Of a DNA stretch of 64,000 nt, positions 15,338 through 23,890 are shown one piece after another. Source of the stretch: an uncultured Clostridia bacterium (GTDB lineage: Bacteria > Bacillota > Clostridia > Christensenellales > UBA1242); NCBI GenBank assembly GCA_947382485.1, contig CANCYS010000002.1, positions 62,001 through 126,000 on the forward strand. The letters are read 5' to 3'. Position 1 is the first letter of the stretch, and each line of letters starts with the position of its first letter. The notes below the pieces were generated by a model, which was given only the letters and a program-made list of their open reading frames with translations, had not been told where the DNA came from and did no database searches. Position numbers and translations under genes: made by a program.

Positions 15338-15421
15338 AAATTTCTCCAATCTAATATATTTAATTATAAATAAATTAAAGTTTATGTCAATACCAAAAGA
15401 TTTTTAAAGAGTCATAAGAAT

Positions 15422-15451
15422 TTGTGCCAAAAATCAAGATTGTGATATAAT
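15422..15451 (+). promoter_or_regulatory. Promoter of the nitroreductase gene
   Basis: TTGTGC (15422-15427), 18-base spacer, TATAAT (15446-15451), 23 bases before the start codon. Confidence 0.45.
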
Positions 15452-15474
15452 TATTATGTAGATAGGAGATGTTT

Positions 15475-16143
15475 ATGAATTTAATAAAAGCAATTGAAGA
15501 AAGACATTCAGTCAGAAGTTACACTGATAGAAAAATAGATAAAAAGACACGTGAGAAACTTTTAAGTGAATGTGAAAAAATCAATAGAGAAAGTGGATTA
15601 AATATTCAGATAGTGTTTGATGACAAAGAAGCATTCGGTGGTCTTATGGCTCACTATGGAAGTTTTAAAAATGTTCAAAACTATATTGCTCTTATTGGTG
15701 AAAAGTCATCAGATTTGCAAGAAAAAGTTGGTTATTTTGGTGAAAAATTAGTTTTGCTTGCTCAAACACTTGGCTTAAACACTTGCTGGGTTGCACTCAC
15801 TTATAATAAGAAAAAGTGTAAAATAAATATGAATGAAAATGAAAAATTAGTCTGCGTAATTTCACTTGGTTATGGTGAAACAATGGGAATCCAGCATAAA
15901 AATAAAGATATAAATAAAATTTGCACGTTTTCAAAAGATGACCCAGAGTGGTTTAAACAAGGGGTCATGTCAGCAATGCTTGCACCAACAGCCATGAATC
16001 AGCAAAAGTTTAAAATTGAAAGAAATGATAACATTGTCAAAATCATTGCAGGTGCAGGTTTTTATACAAAACTAGATTTAGGTATAGTTAAGTGCCATTT
16101 TGAGATTGGTGCAGGAAAAGAAAATTTTGAGTTTAAGAATTAA
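15475..16143 (+). CDS. Nitroreductase-family FMN oxidoreductase
   Basis: A 222-residue protein. ATG at 15475 is chosen because AGGAG lies nine bases before it; an in-frame ATG two codons earlier overlaps the binding site. AIEERHSVRSYTDRKI (about 5-20) is the FMN-binding start of nitroreductases. LGLNTCWVAL (about 101-110) and GYGETMG follow, and PTAMNQQKF (about 172-180) is the second FMN contact. Its two-lobed layout fits the TM1586-like nitroreductase subgroup. It likely reduces quinones or nitro-compounds with NAD(P)H. Monocistronic. Confidence 0.8.
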   Translation: MNLIKAIEERHSVRSYTDRKIDKKTREKLLSECEKINRESGLNIQIVFDDKEAFGGLMAHYGSFKNVQNYIALIGEKSSDLQEKVGYFGEKLVLLAQTLGLNTCWVALTYNKKKCKINMNENEKLVCVISLGYGETMGIQHKNKDINKICTFSKDDPEWFKQGVMSAMLAPTAMNQQKFKIERNDNIVKIIAGAGFYTKLDLGIVKCHFEIGAGKENFEFKN

Positions 16144-16163
16144 ATATAAGCAAGTTGTAGATG

Positions 16164-16192
16164 TTGACTTAGAAATTTGATTGTGATATACT
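16164..16192 (+). promoter_or_regulatory. Promoter of the gene at 16232
   Basis: TTGACT (16164-16169), 17-base spacer, TATACT (16187-16192), 39 bases before the ATG. Confidence 0.55.
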
Positions 16193-16231
16193 TTTATAGT
16201 CTTTCATTTAAAAGTCGTTTGTGAGGAAATA

Positions 16232-16747
16232 ATGGTTGTATATCATAACACAAAATATAATGAAGAAGATTTCTTCGAAGTAATTGATAGGGAAATAGAT
16301 TTTGCATTGCAAATCTATCGTTTATACATAAGAAAAATTGACGAAAAAATCTCAGTTTTCAATAAGCATTTGAAAGAGTTGGAACAAAGTTGTAGCAAAA
16401 AATATAGTCCAGAACAAATTGCTGAAATTGATAGATTATTAGTCGATGAAAGAAAAAAATATAGAACTAAAATTGATAAAGAAAGTTCAATTTTTGAAAA
16501 AATAATTTCAAGTCAAAACAATTCAAAAATTGCAAAATTTGCATCAGAATATTCAAATTATTCAAAAAAACTAAAAAATGTTATAGAAGTTTGTTTGAAT
16601 ATTCCATTTGAAAATGATTATCTAGAAATTCAAAAATTAATTTGTTATTATGAAAACCAAAAATATATGCAAGATTATGTAATAAGAATTTTAGATAGAG
16701 TAAGAGAATATTTCAAAAATTTAAAGAGCCAAATGGGTGGAAATTAA
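16232..16747 (+). CDS. Coiled-coil protein of unknown function
   Basis: A 171-residue, highly charged, almost wholly helical protein with heptad-like spacing between about residues 25 and 110 (for example EKISVFNKHLKELEQ). No membrane helix, no Cys cluster, no recognised domain. GTGAGGA precedes the ATG; its own promoter and terminator make it a single-gene unit. Codon and base use match neighbours. Confidence 0.6.
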   Translation: MVVYHNTKYNEEDFFEVIDREIDFALQIYRLYIRKIDEKISVFNKHLKELEQSCSKKYSPEQIAEIDRLLVDERKKYRTKIDKESSIFEKIISSQNNSKIAKFASEYSNYSKKLKNVIEVCLNIPFENDYLEIQKLICYYENQKYMQDYVIRILDRVREYFKNLKSQMGGN

Positions 16748-16774
16748 AATATGAGCATTTGCTCATATTTTTTT
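16746..16774 (+). terminator. Rho-independent terminator
   Basis: AAAATATGAGC-ATTT-GCTCATATTTT with additional T's, starting in the stop codon of the preceding gene. Confidence 0.8.
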
Positions 16775-16833
16775 AATTTTCGTTAATAGACTTTAAAATT
16801 TTAGTTTGTTATAATATTTTTAAGGAGAATCAA

Positions 16834-17307
16834 ATGAAAAAATGTTTAACCACACTTTTATATCTTGTTGAAAATGACAATGTATTGTTAGCACTTAAAA
16901 AAAGAGGATTTGGAAATGGAAGGTATAACGGAGTTGGTGGAAAAGTTGAAAATGGCGAAACAATAGAACATGCAATGATTCGTGAAACCCAAGAAGAAAT
17001 TGGAGTAACTCCACTCGTATATAAAAAAGTGGCAATATTAACTTTTGATGAGTATGTAAAAGGTGAAAGGCAAATTGTTGAAGTTCACACTTTCATTGCA
17101 ACACAATTTTCTGGTGAACCAACAGAATCTGACGAGGTTTCGCCAAAGTGGTTCAACATAAATGAAATCCCATTTTCACAAATGTTTCCAGACGATGAAT
17201 TTTTCTTGCGAGAAATTTTAAGTGGAAAAAAGATTAATGGATTTTTTGAGTATGATGAAAATTTCAATATGCTCAGTCATAATGTTGAAATTGTAGAAGA
17301 TATTTAA
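16834..17307 (+). CDS. Nudix hydrolase, MTH1-like 8-oxo-dGTP diphosphatase
   Basis: A 157-residue protein with a perfect Nudix box: GGKVENGETIEHAMIRETQEEIGV (about residues 35-58). The flanking layout RGFGNGRYNGVGGK and FNINEIPFSQMFPDDEFFL is that of MTH1/MutT-type sanitising enzymes, which cleave oxidised purine dNTPs to monophosphates. AAGGAG precedes the ATG. The SDR gene begins 34 bases downstream and may be co-transcribed. Confidence 0.85.
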   Translation: MKKCLTTLLYLVENDNVLLALKKRGFGNGRYNGVGGKVENGETIEHAMIRETQEEIGVTPLVYKKVAILTFDEYVKGERQIVEVHTFIATQFSGEPTESDEVSPKWFNINEIPFSQMFPDDEFFLREILSGKKINGFFEYDENFNMLSHNVEIVEDI

Positions 17308-17341
17308 TTATTATTTTTTTTCATTTGTAAATAATTTAATT

Positions 17342-18136
17342 ATGGAAATAAAAAATATAGCAATAGTAACAGGTGCAGGCAATGGCATGGGAAAAGACTT
17401 TGCCAAAATTTTAGATGAGCTTGGTTTTGATGAAATTTGGGCTATTGCATATCATGAAGAAAGTTTAAATGATTTAAAATCGCAGATGAAAACAAAAACA
17501 ATTTGTTTTGCATTAGACCTTTCTGTGATGGAAAATATTGATATAATTTCTGACAAATTGAAGTCAGAAAACATAAATGTTAAGTGGCTTGTAAATGCTG
17601 CTGGTTTTGGAAAGTTTGATTTTTATGAAAATATAAAACTTGAAACAAGTTTAAACATGATTGATTTGAATTGTAAAGCAATTGTAAAACTCACAGATGT
17701 GTGTTTGCCATTCATGAAAGAGGGTGCAAGAATTGTTGATTTTTCTTCTGTTGCAGCATTTCAACCTGTGCCATACGGAACAATGTATGGTGCAACAAAA
17801 GCATTCATACTTAGTTATTCACGAGCACTTAACTATGAACTCAAAAAAAGAAAAATAAGTATAACATGTATATGTCCATTTTGGACAAAAACCAAGTTTT
17901 TTGATAGGGCAGTTAATCCAAAAAATAAAGTTGTAAAAAAATATATTGTAATGTATGATTCAGAAAAAGTAGTAAAAAAAGCATATAAAGATGCAGTAAA
18001 GCGTAAAAAACTTTCAATATATGGTTTTGTTTCAAATTTGCAAGTTTTTCTGACAAAGTTGCTTCCAGCATCATTGGTTGCAAGGGTTTGGCTTGCTCAA
18101 CAAAAATTAAATAAACCATCAAAAATTAAAAAATAA
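17342..18136 (+). CDS. Short-chain dehydrogenase/reductase
   Basis: A 264-residue SDR: cofactor loop TGAGNGMG (about 10-17), acidic/NAAG strand LVNAAGFG (about 83-90), catalytic Ser in VDFSSVAAF (about 135) and YGATK (about 149-153) with Tyr and Lys. The C-terminus is hydrophobic (LTKLLPASLVARVWLAQQ) and might associate with membrane. The substrate is unknown. No Shine-Dalgarno sequence is visible before the ATG, which suggests weak initiation or coupling to the Nudix gene. Confidence 0.82.
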   Translation: MEIKNIAIVTGAGNGMGKDFAKILDELGFDEIWAIAYHEESLNDLKSQMKTKTICFALDLSVMENIDIISDKLKSENINVKWLVNAAGFGKFDFYENIKLETSLNMIDLNCKAIVKLTDVCLPFMKEGARIVDFSSVAAFQPVPYGTMYGATKAFILSYSRALNYELKKRKISITCICPFWTKTKFFDRAVNPKNKVVKKYIVMYDSEKVVKKAYKDAVKRKKLSIYGFVSNLQVFLTKLLPASLVARVWLAQQKLNKPSKIKK

Positions 18137-18214
18137 ATGTAAAATAAACGACATTTTTGTAAAGTTATGTATATTTTTGTGATTTTTTCTAAAACCTAAA
18201 AGTAAGGTGATATT

Positions 18215-19027
18215 ATGAAAAAATCAAGTAAGGTTTCAGCATTTTATATATTGTCATCAATAAGTTTGCTTTTAGTTTTAGTTATTGGTGGAATTTATGG
18301 TGTGTATGTTTCAGTTGGATTAAACTTTGCAAGGTCAAACATGTCCAACATAACTGGCGGCGCAGGAACAATGGCTGGTGCTGGCACAACAGCAAATGTA
18401 TCATATAATGGTTCAGTAAATTTCAACACATCAATGACGGGTGTAATAATTTTATCAATCGTGCTTGTAGTGCTTGCAATTTTTGATATCATTTCACTAA
18501 TCAAGCAGGTTGTTCTTTTTAAACAATTTAAAGTAATTGAAAATTCAACAATAGAAAACAAAATTGAAAAGAAAGTAAAATCAAAAGGTGCAGTAATATT
18601 TTTTGCTGGATTAATAGACATTTTATGTTTTGCAGTTGGAATTGCAGGAATATTCTTAAATTCAAGAGCATTTGTAGGAAACACAGTATCTTGGGTATTG
18701 TATTTAATTGATGGATTAGTTTCTCTTTTTGCACTTGTATCGTTTATTTTGCTTATTGTTAAACTTAAAAATCGTAATAAGAAAAATAATAACAAAGATA
18801 ATGATAAACATATGCAAAGCAATAAAAATGAAAACTATCCAAAGAATTCAAATATAAAACAAATAGATTTTGAAGTCGTGCATAAGTTCGATATAGATGA
18901 AATTGAAAATAAACTTTTAAAATTAAAACATTTAAAATTCAGCAAAATGATTTCGTCAGAAGAATTTGAAAGATTAAGACGAAGATATTTGAATATTGAT
19001 GACGAAGAAATGCAAGAAAAAGATTAA
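18215..19027 (+). CDS. Four-helix membrane protein with SHOCT-like C-terminus
   Basis: A 270-residue protein with membrane helices at about 10-33, 73-95, 124-146 and 158-182. A Gly/Ala/Ser-rich low-complexity loop (about 46-72) lies between helices 1 and 2, and a Lys/Asn-rich stretch about 184-215. The last 45 residues, KLLKLKHLKFSKMISSEEFERLRRRYL, resemble the short oligomerisation motif found at C-termini (SHOCT-like). Function unknown. AAGGTGA precedes ATG. Confidence 0.6.
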   Translation: MKKSSKVSAFYILSSISLLLVLVIGGIYGVYVSVGLNFARSNMSNITGGAGTMAGAGTTANVSYNGSVNFNTSMTGVIILSIVLVVLAIFDIISLIKQVVLFKQFKVIENSTIENKIEKKVKSKGAVIFFAGLIDILCFAVGIAGIFLNSRAFVGNTVSWVLYLIDGLVSLFALVSFILLIVKLKNRNKKNNNKDNDKHMQSNKNENYPKNSNIKQIDFEVVHKFDIDEIENKLLKLKHLKFSKMISSEEFERLRRRYLNIDDEEMQEKD

Positions 19028-19101
19028 TAAATTTGAAAAATCATAATTTTTCATTTGAATTTTTATAAAAATTTTCTTATTATGTTATTAAGAGGTGACA
19101 T

Positions 19102-19740
19102 ATGAGAAAATTTTTTAGAGAATTTAAACAATTTATAAGTCGTGGAAATGTAATGGACATGGCTGTCGGCGTAATTATTGGTGGTGCTTTCAGTGCAATT
19201 GTCACAGCACTCACAAATAAAATCATTATGCCTGTAATCAACTGGTTGCTATCACTTGGTGGACAAAATGGTTTGGAATCTGCAAGAACAATTCTTGGAG
19301 AAGCAGTATACAACACAGCTGGTGACGCATCAAGCGGAATCAACTGGGCATCAACAATCTATATTGATTGGGGAGCATTCATCACAGCAATCATTGATTT
19401 CTTGCTTATAGCACTTGTTCTTTTCACAATTTTAAAAGCAATAATGCGTGCACAAGGTTTCATTGATAAAAGCAATTCTGCAAAGCCAACAAAAGATGAA
19501 AAGAAAATTTTAAAAGAACAAGGTGTCAACATGAAAGATCGCAAAGCGGTTTTGGTTGCAACAGTTGAACTCCGTGAACAAATGAAACTTCAAGCAGAAG
19601 CCGAAGCAAAAGCAAAAGAAGAAGCAACTGTAACCACTGAAAAACTTCTTGTTGAAATCAGAGATTTGTTAAAAGAAAAAGAAACCCCAAAGGTTGCAAG
19701 TGTTGAAAAGCCAAAAAAGAAAACAGCAAAAACAAAATAA
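19102..19740 (+). CDS. mscL: Large-conductance mechanosensitive channel MscL, extended
   Basis: A 212-residue MscL. The N-terminal amphipathic segment and pore helix are clear: FREFKQFISRGNVMDMAVGVIIGGAFSAIV (about 4-33). The second helix is FITAIIDFLLIALVLFTILKAI (about 93-114). The channel opens under membrane tension to release solutes. MscL is usually about 120-150 residues; here a cytosolic extension of about 70 residues adds an Ala/Glu/Lys-rich helix and a Lys-rich tail, and the loop between helices is long. GAGGTGA precedes the ATG. Confidence 0.92.
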   Translation: MRKFFREFKQFISRGNVMDMAVGVIIGGAFSAIVTALTNKIIMPVINWLLSLGGQNGLESARTILGEAVYNTAGDASSGINWASTIYIDWGAFITAIIDFLLIALVLFTILKAIMRAQGFIDKSNSAKPTKDEKKILKEQGVNMKDRKAVLVATVELREQMKLQAEAEAKAKEEATVTTEKLLVEIRDLLKEKETPKVASVEKPKKKTAKTK

Positions 19741-19758
19741 AATTAAATAATAAAAAAT

Positions 19759-19785
19759 AAAAAGAACTATTTTTTAGTTCTTTTT
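19759..19785. terminator. Bidirectional terminator
   Basis: AAAAAGAACTA and its complement around five T's, ending in TTTTT. It terminates mscL and overlaps the last codons of the opposing XRE gene. Confidence 0.75.
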
Positions 19786-20447
19786 ATTAAGATTTTATTA
19801 ATTTTAATTATTTTACCTGAGTTGATAAGTTGAGTCATAGCAATAGCAAGAAATTGATATGCAAATCCAACTAAAAATAAATATTCAATATTATTAATAT
19901 AAACAAAAGTAATAAAGAAGCACAATATCAACAACCAACCAAAAAGCGATAAACTAATTAGCTCAACTTTCTTTTTAATACAGCACTCAAAAATAAAAAC
20001 AGTCAATGTCATAATAGGGGAAACGTACAAAAATAAAAGAGCTGAATTAAAGTTTTTCACATCAACTGCTTTAAGAATAAAAAACGCAGTGCATGTAAGC
20101 AAAAATAAAATCGACTCAACAAGCAATAAAATATAAAGTTTATATCTAAATGGAACAGCACTTTTAGTTTTGATTGCTTCCTTGCTTTCGCTTGCAATAG
20201 GCGATAAAAGAGTATCGACAGAAACTCCAAAAATATGCGCAAGTTTTTTAACGGTAAAAACATCAGGAGTGGTTTCGCCTTGTTCCCATTTTGAAATATT
20301 TTTATTAGAATATTGAAGATGTTTTGCAAGGTCAGTTTGAGACATATTCATTTTTTTTCTAAAAAACGCAATATTTTGAGCAAGAATGTCTTTATTCGCA
20401 AAATCTTCTTCTTGATTTAATTCAAGTTCTTGTGACAAATTTTCCAT
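19767..20447 (-). CDS. Membrane-anchored XRE-family regulator
   Basis: A 226-residue protein. Residues about 20-80 form a classic HTH: LAQNIAFFRKKMNMSQTDLAKHLQYSNKNISKWEQGETTPDV, followed by LAHIFGVSVDTLLSP. The C-terminal half holds four membrane helices (about 101-122, 133-155, 163-183, 186-207). Such XRE-membrane fusions are membrane-tethered repressors, possibly sensing envelope stress; the target is unknown. Upstream DNA at 20527-20541 has an inverted repeat that could be its operator. The ribosome binding site is weak. Confidence 0.75.
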   Translation of the reverse strand: MENLSQELELNQEEDFANKDILAQNIAFFRKKMNMSQTDLAKHLQYSNKNISKWEQGETTPDVFTVKKLAHIFGVSVDTLLSPIASESKEAIKTKSAVPFRYKLYILLLVESILFLLTCTAFFILKAVDVKNFNSALLFLYVSPIMTLTVFIFECCIKKKVELISLSLFGWLLILCFFITFVYINNIEYLFLVGFAYQFLAIAMTQLINSGKIIKINKILIKRTKK

Positions 20448-20526
20448 AATAATAAAAACCTATTTGTATTTTATAATGTATATTTTATCACATATTTGCA
20501 AAAAATCAAAGCAAATTTACTACAAT

Positions 20527-20541
20527 TCGCTTTTAAAGCGA
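20527..20541. promoter_or_regulatory. Inverted repeat between the XRE gene and the DegV gene
   Basis: TCGCTTT-T-AAAGCGA, with further AAGCGAA about 15 bases to the right, in the 218-base divergent region between 20447 and 20666. It is a plausible operator for the XRE regulator, on position alone. Confidence 0.3.
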
Positions 20542-20604
20542 CAACAAAAAACAACCAAGCGAACTATATTACAATAAATTAGATAATAAAAGTGAATTAT
20601 CGTT

Positions 20605-20632
20605 TTGTAAATTTCGTAAAATTAACTATAAT
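20605..20632 (+). promoter_or_regulatory. Promoter of the DegV gene
   Basis: TTGTAA (20605-20610), 16-base spacer, TATAAT (20627-20632), 34 bases before ATG. Confidence 0.45.
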
Positions 20633-20665
20633 CAATATTGTAAAATCAAATAAAAAGGAATAATT

Positions 20666-21535
20666 ATGAAAGAAACAAAGAAAATTCAAATCATAACAGA
20701 CAGCACAACAAGCCTGTCAAAAAGTGAATGTGAAGAAATGGGTTTAGATATTGTTGAAACTTCATATATGTTAGACCAAGAACTTCACTCAGCATTTGAT
20801 GAAGAAAATGTATCTCTTGAAGAATTTTATAAAAAACTTGATAGTGTAAAGTCTTGTTCAACAGGATGCGTAAATGTTCAAACTTTTGAAGACATTTTTG
20901 ATAAATATGCATCACAAGGAATTCAGGTTTTATACACAGGATTAAGTTCTGCATTAAGTTCAACATTCAGCAATTCAGAAATTGCTGCAAGAAATATAAA
21001 TGAAAAGTATGGCAAAAAACTTGTTGCAGTTGTTGATAGTGGAAGTGCAAGTTATGGTGCACTCACAATAATTGACACAGCAAAAGAACTCATCAGTGAA
21101 GGAAAAACACTTGAAGAAATTGAAACTAAACTCAATGAAGTAGTAAACAACATTTCAGTTGCGTTTGTTGCACGTGATCTTTCATTCTTGTATAAATCAG
21201 GAAGAATCAGCATGCTTGAAGCAAGTCTTGGAAAACTTTTGCATATTGTACCAATAATATATGTTAGTGATGATGCTAGAAAACTCAAAGTTGGTGACAA
21301 GTGTCTTGGTTCAAAACTAGCACTTAAAACATTAAAAAATAAGTTTGTAAATTTCATTAAAAGCAAAAATCACACAAAGTGTTACATCACAAGTTGTGCA
21401 CTTGAAAGTGATGTTGAAAACTTAAAACAATATATAATTGAAAACACAAACATCAAAGAAATAAAAACAGGTTTAATTGATAAAACACTTGCTTGTTGTT
21501 GTGGTCCAAAAACAATTGCAATCTTTTGTTGTTAA
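20666..21535 (+). CDS. DegV-family fatty-acid-binding protein
   Basis: A 289-residue protein: IQIITDSTTSLSKSE (about 7-21), TGCVNVQTFEDIF with the Ser/Thr pair near 65-72, VLYTGLSSALSSTFSN (about 93-108), VVDSGSASYGALTII (about 120-134) and SFLYKSGRISMLEA (about 174-187). These are the fatty-acid carboxylate-binding and lid elements of DegV/FakB proteins, which present fatty acids to a fatty-acid kinase. No kinase gene is nearby. Own promoter and terminator. Confidence 0.85.
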   Translation: MKETKKIQIITDSTTSLSKSECEEMGLDIVETSYMLDQELHSAFDEENVSLEEFYKKLDSVKSCSTGCVNVQTFEDIFDKYASQGIQVLYTGLSSALSSTFSNSEIAARNINEKYGKKLVAVVDSGSASYGALTIIDTAKELISEGKTLEEIETKLNEVVNNISVAFVARDLSFLYKSGRISMLEASLGKLLHIVPIIYVSDDARKLKVGDKCLGSKLALKTLKNKFVNFIKSKNHTKCYITSCALESDVENLKQYIIENTNIKEIKTGLIDKTLACCCGPKTIAIFCC

Positions 21536-21560
21536 AATGCAGATTTATTCTGCATTTTTA
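21534..21560 (+). terminator. Rho-independent terminator
   Basis: AAAATGCAGA-TTTAT-TCTGCATTTT followed by T's, beginning in the DegV stop codon. Confidence 0.8.
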
Positions 21561-21575
21561 GTTTAAGTAAAATGT

Positions 21576-21605
21576 TTGCAATTAGTTTTAAAAATTTGAT
21601 ATAAT
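21576..21605 (+). promoter_or_regulatory. Promoter of the Nudix gene at 21643
   Basis: TTGCAA (21576-21581), 18-base spacer, TATAAT (21600-21605). Confidence 0.5.
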
Positions 21606-21642
21606 AATATCGTGAATCAAGAATTTGGTTCAAGGAGCATAT

Positions 21643-22200
21643 ATGAAAGATTTAGGAACGATTAAAGATGAAGACTTTGGTTTAACTTCATCAAAATTAA
21701 GAAATCCAAAAGTTCGTTATGGTGCAAGAGGCATTGTTGAAAGAGAAGATGGCAAAATTGCAATCTTCTATGAGCATGAAAGAAATCACTATAAACTTCC
21801 AGGTGGAGGAATTGAAGGTGATGAAACATCTGAACATGCTTTTGAAAGAGAAGTTGCAGAAGAAGTAGGTTGTCTTGTTAAAGATGTTACACAAGTTGCA
21901 ACTATAAAGGAAGAAAGAAGTCAGGCAAATTTTGAGCAAAATTCAGATATATATTTCTCAAAACTTAAAGTTGATTTGCATAAACTTTCTCCAACAAAAG
22001 AAGAACAAGAAGCAGGTGCAGAAATGATGTGGGTAACACCTGAAAAAGCACATGAATTAATTTCAGGTTGTTTAACAGAACTCACAATCTCAGATTATGA
22101 AAAATTATATCATTCAAAATTCATGGTTATGAGAGATATAAAGATTGTTGAAGAATTTTTAAATTCCAATGAAACTGATGAAATCGAAATGGATAGATAA
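21643..22200 (+). CDS. Nudix hydrolase
   Basis: A 185-residue protein. ATG at 21643 follows AAGGAG; codons further upstream in frame precede that site. The Nudix box is GGGIEGDETSEHAFEREVAEEVGC (about 54-77), complete except Cys for the last aliphatic residue. The N-terminal VRYGARGIVEREDGKIAIFY strand pair and C-terminal helix are usual. The substrate is unknown. Monocistronic with promoter and terminator. Confidence 0.8.
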   Translation: MKDLGTIKDEDFGLTSSKLRNPKVRYGARGIVEREDGKIAIFYEHERNHYKLPGGGIEGDETSEHAFEREVAEEVGCLVKDVTQVATIKEERSQANFEQNSDIYFSKLKVDLHKLSPTKEEQEAGAEMMWVTPEKAHELISGCLTELTISDYEKLYHSKFMVMRDIKIVEEFLNSNETDEIEMDR

Positions 22201-22202
22201 TT

Positions 22203-22228
22203 AAAACACCATAAAATGGTGTTTTTTT
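22203..22228 (+). terminator. Rho-independent terminator
   Basis: AAAACACCA-TAAAA-TGGTGTTTT plus T's right after the Nudix stop. Confidence 0.8.
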
Positions 22229-22305
22229 GTTGAATAATATTAGACAAATAAAACTTATAAAGTGTAATATGATTTTATAAAATATATTAAAATCGGAGAA
22301 CCTCT

Positions 22306-22905
22306 ATGAAAAATAGTAAAATAACAAGAAAAATAACACAAGGAATGTATGTATTAACAACTCCAAATGGTGGTTGCATGGTAGACGCTGTTTCGCAGGT
22401 CAGTGCTGGTGATAACCCATTAATTTCAGTTGCTGTCATGAAAAAGAATTTTACAAATGAATGTATGAATAATGGCAAAATTTTTGCACTTTCAGTTCTT
22501 GGAGAAGAAGTTAATCCTGAAATAATAAAAACTTTCGGCTTTAACTCAATGAGAGATATAAATAAGTTTGAAAAGGTTAAAACCACCGAAGTTATGGGTG
22601 TCAAGGTTGTTAATGACAGCCTTGGCTATATAATTTGTGAAATAGTAGACAAAATTGAAAATGACACTCATACACTTTTTATAGGTAAAATGATTGAGGG
22701 CGATGTAACAAATGACAAATCACCAATGAGTTATGGTTATTATCAAGAACATAAAGATGAACTTTTAAAAGTTACAACAACAAATGGTCAAACTGCATGG
22801 GTTTGCACAATTTGTGGTTATGTATACTATGGTGAAATGCTTCCAGACGGGTTTCTTTGCCCAATTTGCAAAATGGACGCATCTCACTTTGAAAAGAAAA
22901 ATTAA
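22306..22905 (+). CDS. hrb: High-molecular-weight rubredoxin (flavin reductase-rubredoxin fusion)
   Basis: A 199-residue fusion. Residues about 1-150 form a flavin-reductase-like FMN-binding split barrel (ITQGMYVLTTPNGG; VSQVSAGDNPLISVAVMKKNF; NMR-like MRDINKFEKV). Residues about 163-196 are rubredoxin with WVCTICGYVYYGEMLPDGFLCPICK, i.e. two CxxC knuckles for one iron. In clostridia such Hrb proteins pass electrons from NADH to flavodiiron proteins or rubrerythrins for oxygen/peroxide defence. CGGAG precedes ATG. A DUF3592-like gene follows after 15 bases. Confidence 0.88.
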   Translation: MKNSKITRKITQGMYVLTTPNGGCMVDAVSQVSAGDNPLISVAVMKKNFTNECMNNGKIFALSVLGEEVNPEIIKTFGFNSMRDINKFEKVKTTEVMGVKVVNDSLGYIICEIVDKIENDTHTLFIGKMIEGDVTNDKSPMSYGYYQEHKDELLKVTTTNGQTAWVCTICGYVYYGEMLPDGFLCPICKMDASHFEKKN

Positions 22906-22920
22906 TAATTGGAAAGCAAA

Positions 22921-23868
22921 ATGAATGGTATAGTGGGTGCAAAAACATATATGAAAGATAACATCAAAAACCTTCGTGAAAATTTCAGTTTTCGCAGTTT
23001 TTTGATGCTGTTTTTAGGTATTGTTCTTTTTATTGCAAATATAGTTCTGTTTTTTCTTGCTTCAAAGTATGCTTTTAGGTATAGAGATATTATTAATGTT
23101 ATTCCATTTTTTATATTGGGCATGATTGGTATAATTGCTTCTGGTGTGTTAATTTTTTGTTTAACAATCTCTCTTGCTCTTCCTCCTGAAAAGGAAGCAA
23201 AAACCGCATCAAAAAAACTTGAAAAAAGTGGAAGTTTGCTTAATGATGCACTCCATTCTACTGGAAAGGAAAGAAGAAAAAAACTTACAGTTGCGATAAT
23301 CACATATTTGCTAATATGGGGTGTAGGACTTGGAGTGGTTGGTTATTATATAGGCGAAGAAGTTAAATACGCAAACTATCCTAGCATTGAAGCGACAGTT
23401 GTTGAACTAAATTATACTGGCGATGGTTCGCAAAGTGTTTATGAATATGAAGTTGATGGAAAAATTTATAAAAAGCAAGGACATCTTGAAAGTTCAGGTG
23501 CTGCAACTCCAAATATTGGCGATAAGTTAGTAATTAAATATAATCCAGATAATCCTGAAATTGTGTATTTGAAAGGCGAGAATATGTTCTTTTTGTTGTT
23601 TGGTTCATTTTTCTTATTCGTAGGTGTTTTTTTAGTTGTAAATGAACTATTTTGTAAAGGTCTTATAAAAACAGATTTATTAGTCGCTTTTATAACGCTT
23701 GGGTTGTCAGTTATTCTGTTTTTAGCAGCATTTACAACTAAGTCATATTCTGGAATAATTCAATTTTTTGGAGATAATTTGTGGCTGTTCTTTGGCTTAA
23801 TGTTCACAAATGTTGGACTGCTTGAACTTTTCCATCCAATAGTTTGGCTTGGATATAAAAAGAAATAA
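22921..23868 (+). CDS. DUF3592-like membrane protein
   Basis: A 315-residue protein. ATG at 22921 has GGAAAG before it; the in-frame TTG at 22909 is part of that site. Two N-terminal helices (about 24-46, 57-81), a third at about 117-138, an extracytoplasmic beta domain (YPSIEATVVELNYTGDGSQSVYEYEVDGKIYKKQG...IGDKLVIKYNPDNPEIVYL, about 146-220) typical of DUF3592, then three more helices. Function unknown. It follows hrb closely and may share its transcript. Confidence 0.65.
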   Translation: MNGIVGAKTYMKDNIKNLRENFSFRSFLMLFLGIVLFIANIVLFFLASKYAFRYRDIINVIPFFILGMIGIIASGVLIFCLTISLALPPEKEAKTASKKLEKSGSLLNDALHSTGKERRKKLTVAIITYLLIWGVGLGVVGYYIGEEVKYANYPSIEATVVELNYTGDGSQSVYEYEVDGKIYKKQGHLESSGAATPNIGDKLVIKYNPDNPEIVYLKGENMFFLLFGSFFLFVGVFLVVNELFCKGLIKTDLLVAFITLGLSVILFLAAFTTKSYSGIIQFFGDNLWLFFGLMFTNVGLLELFHPIVWLGYKKK

Positions 23869-23890
23869 TAAATATTTTGGAGATAATTTT

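Noticed and set aside
22287..22604. Minus-strand frame opposite the high-molecular-weight rubredoxin gene
   Set aside because: Shadow of a strongly identified gene; no start signals.
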